Below are positions 8,858 through 16,798 of a DNA stretch of 64,000 bases, piece by piece (within the stretch, counting starts at the first letter, position 1; each line of letters begins with the position of its first letter). Source of the stretch: Chloroflexi bacterium AL-N1 (lineage in GTDB: Bacteria > Chloroflexota > Chloroflexia > Chloroflexales > Roseiflexaceae). A program made the position numbers and the translations under genes. The DNA lies in the NCBI GenBank assembly GCA_013122435.1, contig WYDT01000001.1, forward strand, positions 487,075 through 551,074, given 5' to 3'. The notes beneath the pieces were generated by a model that saw only the letters and a program-made list of their open reading frames with translations, did no database searches and had not been told where the DNA came from.

Positions 8858-11056
8858 ATGATTGAACCCGTTCGCGAGATCTACTGGAATGTCGGCGAAA
8901 CCGTCGGTGCTGCAGCACTATATCTTAGCGCAATCGTTGCACTTGCAATAATGACGTGGGGTGTTGTGCGCGACATCAATCGCTGGCGTAAAGGCAAACC
9001 AGATGCACGTATCTCTCAACTACCAGCCCGATTATATAATGCAATTGTCCAGGTTTTTGGGCAAAAGCGGGTGTTGCGAGATCGTCGGCCTGGCTTGATG
9101 CACGCGTTGATCTTCTTTGGCTTTCTTACCCTCTTCATTGGTACAGATATTATTGCTGTCGAAGAAGATTTTACAGTTCCTTTAATCGGACCTGATGCTG
9201 GAACAATTCTTGCTGGTACTTTTTATCAGGCATATGAGTTTACCCTCGACACAATGGGGTTGGTATTCTTGGTTGGATTGGTGTGGGCAGGGTGGCGTCG
9301 TTATAACTCAAAGCCTGACCGTCTCCACAATCGTGGCACGGATATGTGGGTGCTGGCTACCATGCTCTACATTGCTGTTACTGGCTTTCTTATTGAGGGA
9401 TTGCGAATTGCCAACCAAACGATTGGTGGACAAGAGGTCTTTGTACAATCCTGGGCACAGCTTTCGTTTGTTGGCTATACCTTTGCTGTCCTGTTCCGTG
9501 GGGTTGGTCTTGGTGAGGGATCTGGAATTGCGCTGGGTATACACCAGTTCTTCTGGTACACCCATATGATCTTTACCTTCGCCTTTATTGCCACGATCCC
9601 CTTCTCCAAGTTTAAGCATATCATCTACACACCACTAAACACCTTCTTTAGCGATCATGAAGCAAAGGGTGCCTTGACCGCTATTGCTAACCTGGAAGGT
9701 GAAATTGAAAAGGATGAGCCATCGCTTGGTGTTGCGACCCTGGCTGACTTTACCTGGAAACAACGGCTTGACTTCGATGCTTGTATGAGTTGTGGGCGAT
9801 GTCAATCGAAATGCCCGGCTAATGCATCTGGCTCGGATCTCTCGCCAAAATTCCTCATCACCAAAATGGCTGATTTGATGCGTGGGCAACCGATTATGCT
9901 CAATGATGGAACCTTCGCGCGTGTAGTACCTGAAAATACAGCAGGAAGCACCAATGGTTCTAACGGCAGTAATGGGCAGAACTACAAGATTATTGAGGGA
10001 GTTGCCGACACCATTCCGCTGGTAGAAGAAGGACTATTTACCGAAAATGAGCTGTGGAGTTGCACTACCTGTCGAGCATGTATGGAAGAATGTCCCGCAA
10101 TGATCGAGCACGTTGATGCGATTATTGATGTGCGGCGTAATCTGGCGATGATCCAGAGCGAGGTACCTGGTGGTGTCAAACGTGTACTGGAAGGCATCGA
10201 ACGTGCGGGTAATCCTTGGCGGTTGCCTACCCGTGAGCGTACTGCTTGGGCTGAGGGCCTTGATGTTCCTGTCTTAGCAGAAAAAGAAACTGTTGATGTG
10301 TTGTACTGGGTCGGATGTGCACCGAGCTATGATGAGCGTTCAAAGCGGGTTGCGCGTGCCATGGTACAACTGCTTCAACAGGCTGGGGTAGATTTTGCTA
10401 TCCTTGGCGATGAAGAGACGTGTACGGGTGATGCTGCACGCCGCATGGGTGAGGAACTGCTGTTTGCACAACAGGCTGAAACGGTCATTGAGACGATGCA
10501 TCAGTACAAGTTCAAGCGTATTGTGACAACATGCCCCCACTGTTTCAATACCATCAAAAATGATTATCCCCAGTTTGGTGGCAAAGCGGGTGTTGATTAC
10601 GAGATGATCCACCACACGCAGTTGCTTGCTGAACTTGTCGCTGAAGGGAAACTTACACCAAAGAATACAGTCAATGAACGTGTGGTTTACCATGATCCGT
10701 GTTACATTGGCCGCTACAATGACGTGTATGATGAGCCACGCAATCTGTTGCACAGTATCCCGGGGGTTGAGCTGGTTGAAGCACCTGACTGGAATCGTCA
10801 GCGGGCGATGTGTTGCGGCGGTGGTGGTGGTAATGCATGGATGGAAGGCTGGGGTAAGAAAGACGTCAATGTTATTCGTCTGGAGCAGCTTCAGAAAGAA
10901 GAGCCCAACACACTTGCTCTTAGCTGTCCGTTCTGTATGGTGATGTTTGACGATGCTGCCAAGAATACAGGCGTAGATGAGACATTGCCACGGAAAGATG
11001 TGGCTGAGTTGCTTCTGGAGTCAGTTGGACCTGCTGAGAAGTCAACCTCGCCATAG
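8858..11056 (+). CDS. Membrane Fe-S oxidoreductase, EtfD/EMO-like (ETF:quinone oxidoreductase type)
   Basis: The first ~265 residues are a NarI-like membrane domain with about five to six hydrophobic segments and spaced histidines suitable for b-type haem. Then come two [4Fe-4S] ferredoxin motifs, CMSCGRCQSKCP (near 308) and CTTCRACMEECP (near 402), and HdrD-like CCG domains (CPHCFNTIKNDYP, AMCCGGGGGNAWME near 650, LSCPFCMVMFDDA). This order matches EtfD of Mycobacterium tuberculosis and the EMO proteins proposed to pass electrons from electron-transfer flavoprotein to menaquinone in fatty-acid oxidation. A short Asn/Gly/Ser-rich loop (about 368-376) is inserted between the ferredoxin motifs. 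Ribosome site GGGAAGGA precedes the ATG. No etfAB is adjacent, so partner assignment is by family. Confidence 0.88.
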   Translation: MIEPVREIYWNVGETVGAAALYLSAIVALAIMTWGVVRDINRWRKGKPDARISQLPARLYNAIVQVFGQKRVLRDRRPGLMHALIFFGFLTLFIGTDIIAVEEDFTVPLIGPDAGTILAGTFYQAYEFTLDTMGLVFLVGLVWAGWRRYNSKPDRLHNRGTDMWVLATMLYIAVTGFLIEGLRIANQTIGGQEVFVQSWAQLSFVGYTFAVLFRGVGLGEGSGIALGIHQFFWYTHMIFTFAFIATIPFSKFKHIIYTPLNTFFSDHEAKGALTAIANLEGEIEKDEPSLGVATLADFTWKQRLDFDACMSCGRCQSKCPANASGSDLSPKFLITKMADLMRGQPIMLNDGTFARVVPENTAGSTNGSNGSNGQNYKIIEGVADTIPLVEEGLFTENELWSCTTCRACMEECPAMIEHVDAIIDVRRNLAMIQSEVPGGVKRVLEGIERAGNPWRLPTRERTAWAEGLDVPVLAEKETVDVLYWVGCAPSYDERSKRVARAMVQLLQQAGVDFAILGDEETCTGDAARRMGEELLFAQQAETVIETMHQYKFKRIVTTCPHCFNTIKNDYPQFGGKAGVDYEMIHHTQLLAELVAEGKLTPKNTVNERVVYHDPCYIGRYNDVYDEPRNLLHSIPGVELVEAPDWNRQRAMCCGGGGGNAWMEGWGKKDVNVIRLEQLQKEEPNTLALSCPFCMVMFDDAAKNTGVDETLPRKDVAELLLESVGPAEKSTSP

Positions 11057-11079
11057 CGAATAATTACTACATTTAATAA

Positions 11080-11119
11080 AAGAGCGGCGCATCAGAAAAA
11101 AGGTGTGTCGCTCTTCGTT
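11080..11119 (+). terminator. Terminator after the EtfD-like gene
   Basis: AAGAGCG at 11080-11086 pairs with CGCTCTT at 11109-11115, extended inwards by five further pairs including G-U wobbles. A 12-base loop and then CGTTTT follow. It sits 25 bases after the stop codon. Confidence 0.6.
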
Positions 11120-11275
11120 TTATAGTTATAGGGAAGTTCTGCGAACAAACTCAGGTAACTCCCCTTAACCTCATCAAAGTCATAACAGATATTGATCATT
11201 AAGGGACTTGCCACCCATGGTAGGATATGCGTACTCTGATGGTCAGAGATGTTCGCGTTTACAGGTGAATTGACT

Positions 11276-11791
11276 ATGCACGTTACGTTGTCGTCTGCAA
11301 CCACCAGTAAAAAACCGATACTGGCCAATCTTCTACAATTATATCTCCACGACTGTAGTGTATTTGATGAACGTGGTATTGATGGCAGTGGTCTCTATCA
11401 TCATGCATCCTTCGAGAGCTACTGGACACAGCCAGATCATCACTCATTTCTGATATATGCAGATGAACGTCTGATGGGCTTTGTTTTCATTAATCGTACC
11501 AGTCTCATACATTCTGCTTTTGATGGCTACGCTGTCACAGATTTTTTTGTGCTGCGTAGATATCGTCGTCTTGGTATTGGTCGTGCAGCAGCAGAGACTC
11601 TCTTTAATCGTTATCCTGGAAAATGGGAAGTTGCTACCTTTGCAGCGAATGTTCCAGCACAAGCCTTTTGGCGTAGCGTTATTGATCAGTACACTGCTGG
11701 CAGTTACACTGAAATATGGCAACAAACAACAAACTGGCGGGGTCATATCCGCCAGTTTGCTACTAAATTACCATTGATCAGAGAAAGCTGA
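11276..11791 (+). CDS. GNAT-family N-acetyltransferase
   Basis: A GNAT fold is recognisable: MHVTLSSATTSKKPILANLL at the N-terminus, a beta-strand LMGFVFINRTSL, and the acetyl-CoA binding motif A as VLRRYRRLGIGRAAAETLF (R/Q-x-x-G-x-G/A pattern). NVPAQAFWRS follows, typical of the last helix of the fold. The acceptor substrate is not predictable. I chose the ATG at 11276 because it has AGGTGA nine bases upstream and begins like other GNATs; an ATG at 11249 in frame would add nine residues. It is monocistronic and followed by convergent lipoprotein genes. Confidence 0.8.
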   Translation: MHVTLSSATTSKKPILANLLQLYLHDCSVFDERGIDGSGLYHHASFESYWTQPDHHSFLIYADERLMGFVFINRTSLIHSAFDGYAVTDFFVLRRYRRLGIGRAAAETLFNRYPGKWEVATFAANVPAQAFWRSVIDQYTAGSYTEIWQQTTNWRGHIRQFATKLPLIRES

Positions 11792-11868
11792 TCACGTTTT
11801 GTGTGTTGCACTATTACCGTTGCCCAATGAGAGTGCAACTAAGAGCCATTATGTGTTCGTGTTTCTCT

Positions 11869-12675
11869 TTAACCGCCAGCCGTGTCAAGACTTGGCGGCA
11901 GAATAACACTGTCAAGAACGTAAATGACTCCGTTTGATGTTTCGATCTCTTCTGCAATAACACTAGCAGTGTCGTTGAGCATGATTACATCACCCTCAGA
12001 TCCTATAGTGATCTCTTCACCCTGAATCGTTGGAAGCGTTTCGTTTTCAGCCAGATCATCTGCTGTAAAGGAACCATCCACAACGTGATATGACAGAATA
12101 TCGGTTAGTGCCAAAGGATCTGCCTCTAAGCCTTCCACGATTTCTGGTGGCAGGTCAGCGAATGCCTCATTAATCGGAGCAAACACCGTAAATGGTCCCT
12201 CTCCATTGAGCGCATCTGTTAAACCAGTTGCTTCCAATGAAGTCAACAGTGCTGTGAAGCGACCATCAGCCTCAGCAACTGCGATGATGGTGTCTTCTCC
12301 ATCTGCTGCATCACCTGTACCTGCATCGGTATCAGCGTCGGCACCAGCATCAGTACCGGTGTCGGTATCCATGTCGGTACCCGTATCGGCACCAGCATCA
12401 GTATCGGTATCCATGTCGGTACCCGTATCGGCACCAGCATCAGTACCGGTGTCGGTATCCATGTCGGTACCCGTGTCGGCCCCAGCATCGGTGTCGGTAT
12501 CCGTGTCGGTGCCAACGGCAGGATCAGTACCAGCATCTGTACCAGGATCAACACCAACGGCAGGATCTGCTCCTGTGCCAGTGTCTGCTGCAGGATCAGC
12601 AGGTGCAGCACCACCGCATGCACTTATAACAAGACCCAAAATGAGAGTTACAGCTAAAAGCATAAAACGATTCAT
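11869..12675 (-). CDS. Fasciclin-domain lipoprotein with Asp/Thr-rich repeats
   Basis: The protein starts with a lipoprotein signal (MNRFMLLAVTLILGLVISAC, lipobox ISAC). About 100 residues of Asp/Thr/Gly/Ala repeats built on AGADTGTDMDTDTGTD follow, then one fasciclin (FAS1) domain from about residue 130: AVAEADGRFTALLTSL, GPFTVFAPINEAF, LSYHVVDGSF and GVIYVLDSVILPP. FAS1 domains mediate adhesion and the acidic repeat may bind Ca2+ or act as a spacer; both are family-level inference. It should be anchored on the outer side of the cytoplasmic membrane. The start at 12675 follows AGAGG; an upstream in-frame start at 12690 overlaps the preceding gene's stop region. It lies 15 bases after the paralogous small lipoprotein gene and is probably co-transcribed with it. 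Confidence 0.9.
   Translation of the reverse strand: MNRFMLLAVTLILGLVISACGGAAPADPAADTGTGADPAVGVDPGTDAGTDPAVGTDTDTDTDAGADTGTDMDTDTGTDAGADTGTDMDTDTDAGADTGTDMDTDTGTDAGADADTDAGTGDAADGEDTIIAVAEADGRFTALLTSLEATGLTDALNGEGPFTVFAPINEAFADLPPEIVEGLEADPLALTDILSYHVVDGSFTADDLAENETLPTIQGEEITIGSEGDVIMLNDTASVIAEEIETSNGVIYVLDSVILPPSLDTAGG
12341..12490. repeat. In-gene tandem repeat, units of 48, 42 and 48 bp
   Basis: The motif beginning GCACCAGCAT recurs at 12341, 12389 and 12431, and as GCCCCAGCAT at 12479. This gives unit lengths of 48, 42 and 48 bases. All units are multiples of three and encode the Asp/Thr-rich spacer of the fasciclin lipoprotein, so copy number can change without breaking the frame. Confidence 0.85.
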
Positions 12676-12690
12676 AAAAACCTCTTTCAA

Positions 12691-12996
12691 TTATTGATCA
12701 GTATCGGTGCCAGGGTCCGTTGCAGGATCGGCGGCAGGATCGGCGGCAGGATCAGCAGCGGGATCAACGGCAGGATCAGCAGCGGGATCAGCGGCAGGAT
12801 CAGCAACGGGATCAGCGGCAGGATCAGCAACGGGATCAGCAGCGGGATCGGCGGCAGGATCAGCAGCAGGATCAACAACGGCAGGATCAGCGCCAGTACC
12901 AGGATCAGCGGCGGGATCAGCTGTTGTAGCACCACCGCAGGCGCTCACAGTCAGACCCAAAATGAGAGTTACGGCTAAAAGCATAAAGCGATTCAT
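12691..12996 (-). CDS. Small repeat-only lipoprotein, truncated paralogue of the fasciclin lipoprotein
   Basis: A 101-residue product. Its first 20 residues (MNRFMLLAVTLILGLTVSAC) and the preceding ribosome site are almost identical to those of the downstream fasciclin lipoprotein. After the lipobox it consists of (A/V)ADP-type four-residue repeats and ends PGTDTDQ without any folded domain. It therefore looks like a duplicated 5' end that has expanded its own repeat. Being in frame and with intact translation signals it may still make a short lipid-anchored, acidic, proline-rich stalk. The stop codon is 15 bases before the next start. Whether it is functional or a by-product of duplication cannot be told from sequence alone. 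Confidence 0.65.
   Translation of the reverse strand: MNRFMLLAVTLILGLTVSACGGATTADPAADPGTGADPAVVDPAADPAADPAADPVADPAADPVADPAADPAADPAVDPAADPAADPAADPATDPGTDTDQ
12715..12890. repeat. 12-bp minisatellite (GGATCAGCAGCA-type)
   Basis: Around fourteen degenerate copies of a 12-base unit such as GGATCGGCGGCA or GGATCAGCAGCG run head to tail. On the minus strand they encode the (A/V)ADP repeats of the small lipoprotein. The opposite strand is also open and gives Ser/Gly-rich shadow reading frames that I do not regard as genes. Confidence 0.85.
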
Positions 12997-13354
12997 AAAA
13001 ACCTCTCTCAGTAAACTTTAGTTTCGATCCTCTCGAAACTTTCTAATAACAATGTGATCTCTATATCGCATGAAGCGTGCCGAGGTTAACACTTTCTTGA
13101 TGAGAGATCGATGAGCCTGAGGGACCTGATAATTGGCACATGCGGCAACGAATATGGCACGTTAGAGTGCTTATGATTGTCATACGCAAATGTTTTTACT
13201 TCATTAAAAAGAGATAAGGGCGCTCTTTTCTACCAAAAACAACGTGCTGTATTTATTTGAGCATATCGGGAACAAGGTTCTATAGATTGGGCTTGCTCTT
13301 CATGGTAAAGTACCTTTGTGTACCAGAATATTCTGCGAAAGTAGAGGCTTCCGC
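12997..13354. other. Divergent intergenic region with a short inverted repeat
   Basis: About 360 bases between the lipoprotein pair (leftwards) and the glycosidase (rightwards). A perfect inverted repeat, GTTTCGA at 13021-13027 and TCGAAAC at 13033-13039, lies 25 bases upstream of the small lipoprotein start. It falls in the probable leader and could be an operator or an RNA hairpin. No clear -35/-10 pair was found and nothing else is recognised. Confidence 0.4.
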
Positions 13355-14995
13355 GTGATACAGCCAACTCATCGTTTTCACTGGTTTACTCTGTTTTTGT
13401 CTATTATACTGCTGGCAGTGCTTTTTATACCCTTTGTGACCCCAGCTACACGTGCCAACCAGGAGCAACTGACTCTTGCCTCTGGAGATCGCTTAATGGT
13501 ACGTTGCGACACGGCTCTTGATGCCACGTTAGAAGGTCAACAGGGAGAAATTATTTGTGTTGAACCTGCATCAAATCCAACCCGTAATGTTGATGCCCCC
13601 GTCATCACAGGTTTTGAAGGCATCACATCAGGACAGACGATTTCCGGTCAGGTTGATCTGAGGGCTATAGTGAGTGCACAGGAAGATGTACAGGTACGTT
13701 TCCAACTGACTGGTCCTGCTTCGGCAACACATACTGAAAAAGCTGAACCCTTCTATCTCTTTGGTGATCGGTCAGGTGAACCGAATGGCTGGGATACGCT
13801 GAATGCCCCTGATGGGGAATACATTTTGACAGCCACGGTACGCAATGCGGCGGGTGAGAGTGACACGCAGGCGATACGATTTCGTGTAGCCAATAACCCC
13901 ACCACACAACCTGAACCTATCACAGAGGCCATTGCGTTTCGTGAAGAGCCACTAGAGTTTGGTGCAGCTGCCCATCTCTTCTATGTGGATCGTGATCGGC
14001 CATTGCAGGCAGCAAGTGCGGCTGGATTTGGTTGGATACGGCAACAGATCCACTGGCGTGATATTGAAGGGCCAGCAGGACAGTATGCGTGGGATGAACT
14101 CGATGACATCGTTGATGCTGCGAACGATTATGATATGAAGCTCCTGCTCTCTGTGGTACGTGCGCCCGATTTCTACACCGCTAACGGACGTGATGGTATG
14201 CCAGAAGATCCTCAAGACCTGGCGAATTTTGTGGCAGCCCTCACGCGACACTACGAGGGTGATATCCACGGTATCGAAATCTGGAATGAGCCAAATCTGG
14301 CCTATGAGAATGGTGGAAGACTTTCAATTGATGATGCTGAACACTATGTTGAACTCCTCAAAGCTGCTTATACCAGTATCAAAGCTATTGATCCTGATAT
14401 CTATGTTATTTCTGCTCCAATGGCTTCTACAGGGTTGACTGTTCCAGGTGTGTCTATCGATGATTTGACATATTATGAAGCGATGTTTAGCTATCAAAAT
14501 GGGGTGATTGGTGATTACATGGACGCACTTGGTATGCATCCGGGTGCTGCTGCTAATCCTCCCGATACACTTTGGCCAGACAAACCAGGCCAAGCCGATG
14601 GCTGGACAGATCATTCAACATTCTACTTCCGCCATATTGAACACGTTCGTGATCTTATGGAGCAATACAATCTTGATGATCGGCCAGTCTGGATCACCGA
14701 ATTTGGCTGGTCAACGCCCAACAAGTCATCTGGATATGAGTTTGGCAATCAGATTTCATACGAGCAACAGGGCGAATACATCGTCGAGGCGATGCAGTGG
14801 ACTGAAGAGCAGTACCCATGGGTTGATGTCATGATTTTGTGGAATCTGAACTTTGCTCCGTTGAAGGCTGAGGATGGTAAACCTTATCATGAACAAGCCT
14901 CCTTTAGCATTCTCGACTCAGACTATAAGCCGCGACCATCATTCTGGTCTATTCGGAGCTATCTCAAAGGGCAAAACACCGTCCAGGAACCATAG
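13355..14995 (+). CDS. Secreted clan GH-A glycoside hydrolase with N-terminal Ig-like domain
   Basis: A signal anchor (WFTLFLSIILLAVLFIPFV) is followed by an Ig-like domain (about 70-185; ITGFEGITSGQTISGQVDLR) and then a (beta/alpha)8 domain from about 200 to the end. The acid/base glutamate is in EIWNEPN (near residue 312) and the nucleophile in ITEFGWST (near 449). These are the two catalytic glutamates of clan GH-A; overall it resembles GH39/GH5-like enzymes, but the polysaccharide target is not determined. It should act outside the membrane on plant- or microbe-derived glycans. Start: GTG at 13355 with AGAGG upstream; a TTG at 13316 in the same frame has no ribosome site. It stands about 1.8 kb upstream of xylA on the same strand. 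Confidence 0.85.
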   Translation: MIQPTHRFHWFTLFLSIILLAVLFIPFVTPATRANQEQLTLASGDRLMVRCDTALDATLEGQQGEIICVEPASNPTRNVDAPVITGFEGITSGQTISGQVDLRAIVSAQEDVQVRFQLTGPASATHTEKAEPFYLFGDRSGEPNGWDTLNAPDGEYILTATVRNAAGESDTQAIRFRVANNPTTQPEPITEAIAFREEPLEFGAAAHLFYVDRDRPLQAASAAGFGWIRQQIHWRDIEGPAGQYAWDELDDIVDAANDYDMKLLLSVVRAPDFYTANGRDGMPEDPQDLANFVAALTRHYEGDIHGIEIWNEPNLAYENGGRLSIDDAEHYVELLKAAYTSIKAIDPDIYVISAPMASTGLTVPGVSIDDLTYYEAMFSYQNGVIGDYMDALGMHPGAAANPPDTLWPDKPGQADGWTDHSTFYFRHIEHVRDLMEQYNLDDRPVWITEFGWSTPNKSSGYEFGNQISYEQQGEYIVEAMQWTEEQYPWVDVMILWNLNFAPLKAEDGKPYHEQASFSILDSDYKPRPSFWSIRSYLKGQNTVQEP

Positions 14996-15055
14996 AGTAT
15001 TGTGTCATGGGTTGCCAAGGTACACGCATCTGATTTATTTCACTCCTCCATACTG

Positions 15056-15085
15056 CAAGGTCTCGGTCGCTGGATCGAGGCCTTG
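15056..15085 (+). terminator. Terminator after the glycoside hydrolase
   Basis: CAAGG-T-CTCG at 15056-15065 pairs with CGAG-G-CCTTG at 15076-15085 (one T-G wobble), followed by TAGTTT. It lies 60 bases after the stop codon. Confidence 0.5.
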
Positions 15086-15190
15086 TAGTTTACACAGGAA
15101 TATGTCGATGGCTTTCTCCACATGCTACAATACATAGCGATTTGCTTTTTCTAATCGGTAGTCTTTGTAGTATATGTATGAGGTGCCACG

Positions 15191-16039
15191 TTGCGCTACT
15201 TTCATTGTCCTCCCAAGATGGTCATTGTACTTCTCGCATTCCTTTTGATACTGGTACCAATGGTTGGCCTGCAAGCAAGAATGGCAACACTTGCTTCTAC
15301 GCCCATTGTTTTATACGATGGAACATTGGGTCCTCCTGATGAACAAGGGTTTCAATTACGCACCATTTCGCCCAATCCTGCTCAGGCCAGCGAACAAAAC
15401 TACTTTGCTGAGGAAAATGCGACTCTTCTCGATAGCACAGCTAATCGCAGTAATCTCGCAGGCTATTTTGCGAGAGCTGAACTGGTGCCGGTGCTTGACC
15501 GAGAACTTGGCTACACGTTGCGGTTCCAGGCCCAGGTGCTTGCCGAAAAACATGATGGAAGTGATTTCAACAACGATGGCCTTGATGATCGTGCAGGGTT
15601 TAATGTCATCGCTTTGAGTAGCGATACACGTGGTGTTGAGTTGGGCTTCTGGACCGATCGTGTGTGGGCACAAGAGGGTGGTGATGATAACAACCTCTTT
15701 ACCCAGGCTGAAGGCGCGGAGTTCGATACATCTTCGTCACTCATTATGTATGAGTTGGTTATCTCTGAAAATACATATATACTCTCTTCAGGCGACATTA
15801 CTATATTAACTGGACCATTGCGAGACTATACAGCATTTGATGGACCAATCGATCCATATGAGACGCCCAATTTCATCTTTCTTGGCGATGATAGTACCTC
15901 TGCCAGCGCACAGATAAAACTCGCTTCAGTCGAAGTTGTGGCAGAAGAAGAGATGCCGCCAGTAACCCCAATGCCCTCAGTAACTCCGGTGCCCCCATCT
16001 GATGAATTTGAGACTTTTCTGCCACTTCTTGTTCGATAA
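15191..16039 (+). CDS. Secreted protein of unknown function ending in a YLPL-type tag
   Basis: I do not recognise a known domain. The N-terminus has a signal peptide (MVIVLLAFLLILVPMVGL). The middle contains the Asp/Asn-rich string FNNDGLDDRAGFNVIALSS, reminiscent of a beta-sandwich with Ca2+ sites, and a run RGVELGFWTDRVWAQEG. A short Pro/Thr-rich linker (PPVTPMPSVTPVPPSDE) then leads to the C-terminus FETFLPLLVR. That ending is shared in form with two other secreted proteins in this window (IYLPLITR and VYLPMIIR), so it may be a cell-surface sorting tag. The start is TTG at 15191 after AGGTG; ATG at 15218 is an alternative that keeps the whole signal peptide. Probably exported and surface-linked. 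Confidence 0.7.
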   Translation: MRYFHCPPKMVIVLLAFLLILVPMVGLQARMATLASTPIVLYDGTLGPPDEQGFQLRTISPNPAQASEQNYFAEENATLLDSTANRSNLAGYFARAELVPVLDRELGYTLRFQAQVLAEKHDGSDFNNDGLDDRAGFNVIALSSDTRGVELGFWTDRVWAQEGGDDNNLFTQAEGAEFDTSSSLIMYELVISENTYILSSGDITILTGPLRDYTAFDGPIDPYETPNFIFLGDDSTSASAQIKLASVEVVAEEEMPPVTPMPSVTPVPPSDEFETFLPLLVR

Positions 16040-16053
16040 TCTGTTTGAGAAAA

Positions 16054-16096
16054 GCACAAGGGCCAACATTCATACAGATGATGTTGGCCCTTGTGC
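16054..16096. terminator. Bidirectional terminator, 16-bp perfect stem
   Basis: GCACAAGGGCCAACAT at 16054-16069 pairs perfectly with ATGTTGGCCCTTGTGC at 16081-16096, with an 11-base loop. It is flanked by A/T-rich bases on both sides and placed between convergent genes. Confidence 0.75.
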
Positions 16097-16131
16097 GAAG
16101 TTTAAAACGATTTACATTTCAACTCAGTTCG

Positions 16132-16530
16132 TTAAGCGTTATACGTTGCCGGTAGTCGATAAACTGGTTGTCCGTATTCGTTCAACAGGACATATCCAGT
16201 ACGTGTCAACACATATTTGTACCCACTATGCTGCTCAACCGGGACAACCTGTGCGACTTGCTCTTGACCATCGGGCATAATGATGCTTAGTCGTTCAACT
16301 CTTTTGTTCCCTTTGTAGGTGTAAAATCTGCTCTCAGATGAGCCAATATTTCCTTTTCTCAGACGTAGTCCAGTCATTGCAGAATGAACCATTGTCGCGA
16401 AGAAGATAACCAGCACAACAGTCAACGAAATAGCCGCATATATGCTATATACAGCCAGTAATGCGACGCTCATCATCGCCAGACCAAGGGCGATTAAACT
16501 GTTACGTCCAAAAGTGTGCAATTGTGCCAT
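16132..16530 (-). CDS. Small membrane protein of unknown function
   Basis: A 132-residue protein beginning MAQLHTFGRN. Two hydrophobic helices follow (about 12-30 and 32-52: LIALGLAMMSVALLAVYSIY and AISLTVVLVIFFATMVHSAM). The remaining soluble C-terminal ~75 residues are rich in beta-type sequence (RFYTYKGNKRVERLSIIMPD, YKYVLTRTGYVLLNEYGQ). I recognise no family. The start at 16530 follows AAGGAA; an in-frame GTG at 16554 has no ribosome site. It is convergent with the tagged secreted protein gene across a strong hairpin. Likely a bitopic or hairpin membrane protein with a cytoplasmic or exposed tail. Confidence 0.6.
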   Translation of the reverse strand: MAQLHTFGRNSLIALGLAMMSVALLAVYSIYAAISLTVVLVIFFATMVHSAMTGLRLRKGNIGSSESRFYTYKGNKRVERLSIIMPDGQEQVAQVVPVEQHSGYKYVLTRTGYVLLNEYGQPVYRLPATYNA

Positions 16531-16798
16531 CTTATATTCCTTATCTATATTCACAGGCGCTGGGCCTGATTGATGCCTTCGCTCTCTTGATTACACTTAC
16601 TATGATAAAACATGTACATTTTGGTAGCATTAGTAGAGTGTTAGCGAGGTATTAGAAATATCCTGTGAGCAAACGAGGATGCTGATCTATAATAGGAGAT
16701 ACAGTCAATCCTTTCGTATATCGAGTCAACGCCACGACCTGCTTTGCGTGTCGCTGCGATGCCTGCAATACGAGCAAATATTCGTAGGAGGTGTGTAC

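Noticed and set aside
12206..12697. Long plus-strand open frame (Ser/Val/Pro-rich, 163 codons) opposite the fasciclin lipoprotein
   Set aside because: It is the mirror of an in-frame repeat of GC-periodic units; no ribosome site, no domain, and the minus strand has a signal peptide and a FAS1 domain.
12341..12890. Possible CRISPR array because of regularly repeated units
   Set aside because: Units are contiguous without unique spacers, keep the reading frame and encode low-complexity protein; no cas genes in the window.
12694..13021. Three plus-strand open frames across the 12-bp minisatellite
   Set aside because: All six frames are open in such repeats; only the minus-strand frame has a ribosome site and lipoprotein signal.
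13021..13039. Calling the GTTTCGA/TCGAAAC repeat a LexA box
   Set aside because: LexA sites have CTGT-N8-ACAG or GAAC-N4-GTTC forms; this has a different core and only one copy was seen.
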